Source: an uncultured Clostridia bacterium
Lineage (GTDB): Bacteria; Bacillota; Clostridia; Christensenellales; Borkfalkiaceae
Direction of reading: 5' to 3'
Length of the DNA: 64,000 nt
Assembly (NCBI GenBank): GCA_934271275.1
Contig: CAKQRD010000008.1
Span: 1 to 64,000 of the forward strand
Below the pieces are notes generated by a model, which searched no databases, was not told the origin of the DNA, and saw only the letters and a list, made by a program, of their open reading frames with translations. The position numbers and the translations under genes are program-made. Every line of letters begins with the position of its first letter. Positions within the stretch are counted from its first letter, which is position 1. This document shows positions 59,338 to 64,000 of the stretch, one piece after another.

Positions 59338-59560
59338 TGTCATTCTGAGAGATTATCTCGTAGACAATCCCGCGAAGAATCTTAAAAGTTACTATCGCGT
59401 AGAGATTCTTCGTAAGTCCGTCAGGAAAGAACGGCTCAGAATGACAGAACCACTTTTAGATCGCAGATTCTTCGTAAGTCTGTCAAAGCGGATAGACGCT
59501 TCTCCGCTACGCTACGAAGCACATTTGTAGCAGGAAAACAGTTCTTCCCCTCTCGTGAAA
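59338..59560. repeat. Intergenic repeat cluster E
   Basis: R3 from TGTCATTCTGAG (59338) to CTCAGAATGACA (ends 59446), with inner GAAGAATCT/AGATTCTTC arms; then a second partial R3 arm (AGATTCTTCGTAAG, 59465-59478) and an R4 tail (GCTACGAAGCACATTTGTAG...TTCTTCCCCTCTCG) to 59555. It lies between the convergent PPTase and P-type ATPase genes. Confidence 0.85.
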
Positions 59561-59567
59561 AATATTT

Positions 59568-62213
59568 TTATCCCCGTTTTTTCTTTTTTATCGCCCTTTC
59601 TGTCGCCTTAATTATTTCCACAAGCGGAATTATAGAAGCCGCAAGCACAAGCGCGATAACGTATTCCTTAAAGTTTATTATCGGATTGCCAGCCGCGTCC
59701 GCAAAATGGAAAAACGCGTTCAGCCCCGGCACGAATATTACCGCCGTCGTCAGTATCAAAGAAGAAATCATCGCGCCCCATAAAAGCTTATTGTGACTTT
59801 TCAGCGAAAACACGCTCTCTTTCATACTCCGCGCGTTGTATGCGTGGAAGATTTCCGCCATGGAAAGGGTTAAAAACGCCATCGTCATACCCTGTTCGCT
59901 CGCGACTCCGTGATGCTCTATACTCGCCCCGATAAAATACGCCGCAAGCGTTATTGCCGCGAGAAGCGCGCCGTGAATCGCCACGTTCAGCCCCAAGCCG
60001 TCCGCAAAAATTCCTTCCGTTTTGGCGCGCGGCGGTCTTTCCATAACGTCTTTTTCCGCCGGCTCGATTCCCAGAGCTATTGCGGGGAAGCAGTCCGTCA
60101 CGAGGTTTATCCACAACAGGTGCGAGGGGAGAAGAAGCGTAAACCCGCAAAGGCTTGCTATAAACACCGCAAGCACCTCCGCGAGGTTAGACGACAAAAG
60201 GAACTGCACGGCTTTTCTTATGTTGTCGTAAATCCTTCTGCCTTCGCCGACGGCGACTACTATCGTTGCGAAATTGTCGTCCGTAAGCACCATATCGGCG
60301 GCGGATTTAGTCACTTCCGTACCCGTGATGCCCATTCCGACGCCTATGTCCGCGCTCTTTATGCTCGGCGCGTCGTTCACGCCGTCGCCCGTCATCGCGC
60401 AGATTTTGCCGCGCTTTTTCCAAGCGTTCACTATCCGCGTTTTATGCTCGGGCTGCACCCTCGCGTATACCGAATATTTGTCTATATTCTTTTCCAGCTC
60501 CTCGTCGGTCATTTCGTCGAGCTTTGCGCCGAGTATCGCTTCCGAACGGTTTTTGATAATTCCGAGTTCAAGACCTATCGCGACGGCGGTGTCTATGTGG
60601 TCGCCCGTTATCATAATGGGGCGAATCCCCGCTTTTCTGCATTTTTTAATAGCGTCTTTAACTTCCGGACGAACGGGGTCTATCATTCCCGCAAGCCCGA
60701 GGAATATAAGCCCGTTTTCAAGCTTTTCGGCGGAAACGTCTGCGGGAAGCTCGTCGTAATTTTTATAAGCCGCGGCTAAAACTCGCAACGCTTTATCCGC
60801 CATTTTCTTGTTTTCCGCAAGGATTTTCTCTTTAAGCTCCTCGGTAAGCGGAATAACCTTTCCGTCGCGCTCTGTAAACGCGCAACGCGATAAAATCACG
60901 TCGGGCGCGCCCTTCGTGTACTGAATAACGCCGGTTTCCGTGCGGTGCAGGGTAGTCATCATCTTCCGCATACTGTCGAACGGCGCTTCGGCGATTCTCG
61001 GCGTAAGCTTTTCCTCTTCGCTTTTATTTATCCCCGCCGAAAAAGCGTAGTTCACGAGCGCGCATTCGGTCGCTTCTCCGACAGCCTTGCCGTTTGAGAG
61101 TTCCGCGTCCGAACACAGCGCGAACGCCGTCGCCGCTTTTTTCTTTTCGCCGTAAAGCTCGGTCACGGTCATTTCGTTTTTGGTTAAAGTTCCCGTTTTA
61201 TCCGAGCAGATGATTTCGGCGCACCCCAGCGTTTCCACGGCGGTAAGTTTTTTTATGACGGCGTTCTTTTCGCTCATTTTGGAAACGCCCGCGGAAAGAA
61301 CTATGGTAACGGTCGTCGCAAGTCCCTCGGGAATAGCCGCCACGGCAAGCCCCACCGCTATCATAAACGAATCGAGAACGGCGGTTGCCTGAAATCCGCT
61401 TTTTATAAGGTTAAACAAGAACACGACGGCGGAAATGCCGAGAACAATATAGGTGAGAACCTTTGAAAGCCCCGCCATTTTGATTTGAAGCGGCGTTTTT
61501 TCTTCCTTCGCGTTCACGAGAACGTGCGCGATTTTGCCCATTTCGGTATTCATAGCGGTTGCGACGACCACGGCTTTCGCCCGCCCGTAGGCAATGGTAC
61601 TGCCCGAAAAAAGCATATTTTTTCTGTCGCCGAGCGCGGCGTTTCCTTCTATTTTCTCGCAGAACTTGTCCACGGGAACGCTTTCGCCCGTCAGCGCGGC
61701 TTCTTCCGCTTTAAGACTCGCCGCCTCTAAAATTCTGCAATCTGCGGGTACGGCGTCGCCCGCTTCCAAAAGCACCACGTCGCCGACGGCGAGCTTGCGG
61801 CTTTCGATAACCAGCGGCTTTCCGTCCCGCAAAACTCTGCATTTTGCTTCGGTCATATTCTTAAGGGCGTCCAGCGCGCGTTCCGCTTTGCCTTCCTGAA
61901 TAACCCCGAGAAAGGCGTTTAACAGCACGACCGCCGTTATGATTATAACGTCCGCAAAATCTTCGAGCTTTGCTTGCGATTCGTTTACGAGCGTTAAAAC
62001 AAGACTTATTGCCGCCGCCGCAATCAGGATTATTATCATAGGGTCTGCGAGTTGCTTTAAAAACCGCGCTATAAACGGCGTTTTTTTCTTTTCCGCAAGC
62101 TTGTTTTCGCCTTTTGCGGCAAGTCTTTTTTCGGCTTCCGCCGAGGTCAGCCCGTTTTCCGCCGAGCCTACGAATTCGAGCGTTTCTTTTTCGCTCATAC
62201 GGTAGAAATCCAT
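59568..62213 (-). CDS. P-type cation ATPase (Ca2+/Mn2+, PMR1/SERCA type), riboswitch-controlled
   Basis: 881 residues. Cation_ATPase_N at the start, ALTGESVPVDK (actuator), IPEGLATTVTIVLS (M4, Glu ligand), CSDKTGTLTKNEMTV (phospho-Asp), TGDGVNDAPSIKSADIGVGMG (hinge), FLLSSNLAEVL (M5) and WINLVTDCFPAIALG (M6, Asn-Thr-Asp ligands), about ten membrane helices. It is a P2A-type pump that exports Ca2+ or Mn2+ from the cytoplasm. The yybP-ykoY-like aptamer upstream points to Mn2+, as for Lactococcus YoaB (inference). AGGAGG lies 7 nt before the ATG. Confidence 0.93.
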   Translation of the reverse strand: MDFYRMSEKETLEFVGSAENGLTSAEAEKRLAAKGENKLAEKKKTPFIARFLKQLADPMIIILIAAAAISLVLTLVNESQAKLEDFADVIIITAVVLLNAFLGVIQEGKAERALDALKNMTEAKCRVLRDGKPLVIESRKLAVGDVVLLEAGDAVPADCRILEAASLKAEEAALTGESVPVDKFCEKIEGNAALGDRKNMLFSGSTIAYGRAKAVVVATAMNTEMGKIAHVLVNAKEEKTPLQIKMAGLSKVLTYIVLGISAVVFLFNLIKSGFQATAVLDSFMIAVGLAVAAIPEGLATTVTIVLSAGVSKMSEKNAVIKKLTAVETLGCAEIICSDKTGTLTKNEMTVTELYGEKKKAATAFALCSDAELSNGKAVGEATECALVNYAFSAGINKSEEEKLTPRIAEAPFDSMRKMMTTLHRTETGVIQYTKGAPDVILSRCAFTERDGKVIPLTEELKEKILAENKKMADKALRVLAAAYKNYDELPADVSAEKLENGLIFLGLAGMIDPVRPEVKDAIKKCRKAGIRPIMITGDHIDTAVAIGLELGIIKNRSEAILGAKLDEMTDEELEKNIDKYSVYARVQPEHKTRIVNAWKKRGKICAMTGDGVNDAPSIKSADIGVGMGITGTEVTKSAADMVLTDDNFATIVVAVGEGRRIYDNIRKAVQFLLSSNLAEVLAVFIASLCGFTLLLPSHLLWINLVTDCFPAIALGIEPAEKDVMERPPRAKTEGIFADGLGLNVAIHGALLAAITLAAYFIGASIEHHGVASEQGMTMAFLTLSMAEIFHAYNARSMKESVFSLKSHNKLLWGAMISSLILTTAVIFVPGLNAFFHFADAAGNPIINFKEYVIALVLAASIIPLVEIIKATERAIKKKKRG

Positions 62214-62224
62214 AAATTTCCTCC

Positions 62225-62366
62225 TAAAAAAATAACCCGCGCAGTCTTTCGTAAAAGATGCGCGAGTCTCGTTTTCTATAACAATACCGGGCGGGGTTGC
62301 CGCCGGGAAACTGTCGGTAATTGTGCCGCTACCGAGCTTTCGGTCGCGTAAACTACTCCCTCTCGA
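62225..62366 (-). promoter_or_regulatory. yybP-ykoY (Mn2+) riboswitch with terminator
   Basis: Read on the minus strand, the leader starts GAGGGAGTAG (62364-62355), then two nested stem regions (GACCGAAAGCUCGGU; CCGGCGG...CCGCCCGG), then the ATTGTTAT...AACGAGACTC return strand (to about 62261). This is the GGGAGUAG...ACGAGAC framework of yybP-ykoY aptamers. A terminator-like hairpin (CTCGCGCA with TGCGCGGG, 62268-62235) and a T-rich tail (TTATTTTTTT) run directly into the SD of the ATPase gene. Manganese would favour expression. The fold was read by eye, not aligned to a covariance model. Confidence 0.75.
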
Positions 62367-62380
62367 TTAAGTTCAAATAA

Positions 62381-62409
62381 ATTATATCCTCCGAAACGCT
62401 TTTTGTCAA
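62381..62409 (-). promoter_or_regulatory. Promoter of the riboswitch-ATPase transcript
   Basis: On the minus strand: TTGACA (62409-62404), 17 nt, TATAAT (62386-62381). Perfect consensus; start near 62374, ~10 nt before the aptamer. Confidence 0.85.
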
Positions 62410-62429
62410 CGGATTTTTTGTTCTTTCCC

Positions 62430-62457
62430 TTGACTATTTATTTTATTATGGTAAAAT
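62430..62457 (+). promoter_or_regulatory. Promoter of the GH20-like gene
   Basis: TTGACT (62430-62435), 16 nt, TAAAAT (62452-62457). Confidence 0.6.
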
Positions 62458-62491
62458 ATTAACGGAAATAAAACCAAAGGAATTCTAAATT

Positions 62492-64000
62492 ATGAAAATT
62501 AAATTCAATATTCCCGAAGAGCTTTCAAAAGGCGTTAAGATTCTTTCCGAAAAAGGCTACGGCGCGGAAATTGCGGAGAACGGCTATCCCGTTTCCGCGG
62601 TGAAAAAAGCGGGGCTTAACGGCTTTAAGATAGAAGCGGATAATAACGGCGCGGTGATTTATTACGACGAAATTTCCCGTTTTTTCTACGCCCTTTCTCA
62701 CGTTATAGAAAAGGGCGGCGCGGCGTTTAACCTCGAAAAGCACACCGAAGCGGAACGCGTGGGGCTTATGCGCGACTGCGCGAGAAACGCCGTTCTTTCG
62801 GTAAAAGGCGCAAAAGACCTCGTGGCCGTTCTCGCTCTCACGGGGTATAACTATCTGGAGCTTTACGCCGAAGACCTTATGGAGATAGAAAAATATCCCC
62901 AGCTCGGACAGGCGCGCGGAAGATATAAGGGCGCGGAAATAAAAGAGATAGTCTCTTACGCGGCGGCGTTCGGGGTGGAGCTCGTGCCGTGTATACAGAC
63001 CTTGGCGCACCTTCCCGCAATCTTTTTGTGGGACGCGTTTGAAGACGTTCACGACAGAGACGACATTCTGCTTGCGGACGAGGAAAAAACTTACGAGTTT
63101 ATAGACGATATTTTGGAGTTCTGCGAAAAGAATTTCACTTCCCGCCGCATAAATATCGGTATGGACGAAGCGCACGCGATGTTCCTCGGAAAATACCTTG
63201 ATAAGCACGGTTACGTCGCTAACCGCGCGGAAGTGTTTATGCGCCACTTAAACCGCGTTCTGGAACTTTGCAGAAAGCACGGCTTTAAGCCCGCCATGTG
63301 GAGCGATATGATATTCAAGGCGGCTTTGGGCGGAAACGATCCCGCGGCTTATACCAATTTGAAAGGCAAAAAGTTCGATCCCGAATTTATAAAGAATTTC
63401 CCGAAAGACGTTACGATTATTTACTGGGATTACTATAACCTTAACAAGAAGGCTTACGACGAAAATTTCAGACGGCATTTCGAGATTACGGATAACGTTA
63501 TGTTCGCGGGGGGCGTGTGGACGTGGGTAGGATTTGCTCCGCTCAACACCACCGCCGAAAAATCGACCGACGTTGCGGTTCAAAGCTTTTTAGGGCGCGG
63601 GTGTAAAGATTTTCTTCTCACCGCTTGGGGAGATATGGGCGGAGAAACCTCCACGCTCGCCGCGTTGTCTTCGATTGCATATGCGGCGGAAAGATTATAC
63701 GGCGCGAACGGCTCGCTCGCGAAGGAGCTTAACGCAAGACTTGCCGCGTTGTTCGGTAATTCTTACGCGGATTTTAAGAACACGGAAAACCTCAATAAAC
63801 CTTATAAAACGACTGACAGCGAGTTCGGCGGCAGAAAGAAAACGGATATAACCAACGTGGCGAAATACGCGCTTTATAACGATCCGCTCATAGGCAAGGC
63901 GGACGCGCACGTCGTTCCCGAGATGTCCGAATGTTATAAAAAGTGCGCGAGAGAGATGAAACGCGCGGCGAATAAGCGCGGGGCGTTCTCGTATATATTC
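62492..64000 (+). CDS. GH20-like beta-N-acetylhexosaminidase, 3'-truncated
   Basis: 503 codons, open to the window end. AAAGGA precedes the ATG. No signal peptide, so cytoplasmic. After a ~90-residue N-domain, the barrel shows ERVGLMRDCARNAVLS, TGYNYLELYAEDLMEIEKYP, GVELVPCIQTLAHLP, RRINIGMDEAHAMFLGKYL (about 224-242, the catalytic Asp-Glu pair) and FKPAMWSDMIFK, the pattern of Firmicute GH20 exo-hexosaminidases. WTWVGFAPLN and LLTAWGDMGGETS are further barrel strands. It would release GlcNAc or GalNAc from host glycans, in line with the fucosidase and galactose genes upstream. The C-terminus lies outside the window. Confidence 0.82.
   Translation, partial: MKIKFNIPEELSKGVKILSEKGYGAEIAENGYPVSAVKKAGLNGFKIEADNNGAVIYYDEISRFFYALSHVIEKGGAAFNLEKHTEAERVGLMRDCARNAVLSVKGAKDLVAVLALTGYNYLELYAEDLMEIEKYPQLGQARGRYKGAEIKEIVSYAAAFGVELVPCIQTLAHLPAIFLWDAFEDVHDRDDILLADEEKTYEFIDDILEFCEKNFTSRRINIGMDEAHAMFLGKYLDKHGYVANRAEVFMRHLNRVLELCRKHGFKPAMWSDMIFKAALGGNDPAAYTNLKGKKFDPEFIKNFPKDVTIIYWDYYNLNKKAYDENFRRHFEITDNVMFAGGVWTWVGFAPLNTTAEKSTDVAVQSFLGRGCKDFLLTAWGDMGGETSTLAALSSIAYAAERLYGANGSLAKELNARLAALFGNSYADFKNTENLNKPYKTTDSEFGGRKKTDITNVAKYALYNDPLIGKADAHVVPEMSECYKKCAREMKRAANKRGAFSYIF

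Overview
The window looks like the chromosome of a spore-forming-lineage Firmicute (class Clostridia). The evidence is a full-length Spo0A homologue, Veg, EcfA1-EcfA2-EcfT, KtrAB, a class II GalT, consensus TTGACA-17-TATAAT-type promoters, AGGAGG ribosome binding sites and frequent TTG/GTG starts. Glycan-foraging genes (GH29 fucosidase, GH20-like hexosaminidase, L-fucose isomerase, GalK/GalT, SGNH esterase) and BspA-like leucine-rich-repeat lipoproteins suggest a gut or other host-associated lineage. An uncultured Christensenellales-like group is possible, but this is inference from style, not from a marker gene.

Layout. 1-3.6 kb: end of a mobilisable element, with a truncated double-psi beta-barrel RNA-polymerase-like gene, an oriT-like multi-hairpin, mobC without an AUG start, a relaxase, and a coiled-coil/membrane protein gene overlapping the relaxase 3' end in another frame. 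3.7-13.5 kb: housekeeping (tmcAL, pta-ackA, yceD-rpmF, ecfA1-ecfA2-ecfT-truA, rplM-rpsI). 13.7-18.6 kb: a small hypothetical gene, a large lipoprotein, a spo0A lacking its phospho-acceptor Asp, an acidic zinc-ribbon protein, and veg. 18.7-22.5 kb: divergent XRE repressor / BspA-like lipoprotein / P-loop protein cassette. 23.2-27.9 kb: sugar operon (PfkB kinase, SGNH esterase, ManA, FucI). 28.0-36.9 kb: the shikimate to Phe/Tyr route (aroF, tyrA, aroB, aroA, aroC, pheA, fused aroE-aroK, aroQ), preceded by a Phe/Tyr-rich leader peptide and an attenuator. 36.9-40.9 kb: galT, galK and GH29. 41.0-44.5 kb: a second XRE/BspA cassette. 45-47.5 kb: ktrB, ktrA and a 52-residue hydrophobic protein. 47.7-53.9 kb: an ArsR regulator and uvrC-HAD-lon-engB. 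55-59.3 kb: diacylglycerol-kinase-like, cca, a cyclophilin-like lipoprotein and an Sfp-type PPTase. 59.5-62.4 kb: a P-type ATPase under a yybP-ykoY-like (Mn2+) riboswitch. 62.5-64 kb: a GH20-like gene cut by the window end.

Five intergenic clusters (about 22.6-23.1, 29.3-29.6, 44.5-44.9, 54.0-54.7 and 59.3-59.6 kb) are built from the same four palindromic repeat families. The two BspA genes share an identical 111-bp stretch.

Regulation visible in the sequence: attenuation of the aromatic operon by Phe/Tyr codons; a metal riboswitch; a 17-bp palindrome filling the spacer of the sugar-operon promoter; overlapping divergent promoters with operators at both XRE/BspA loci; and three genes (uvrC, cca, PPTase) whose start codon lies 6-7 nt after an extended -10, so they are probably leaderless. 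No tRNA, rRNA or CRISPR array was seen. All assignments come from reading motifs, without database searches.
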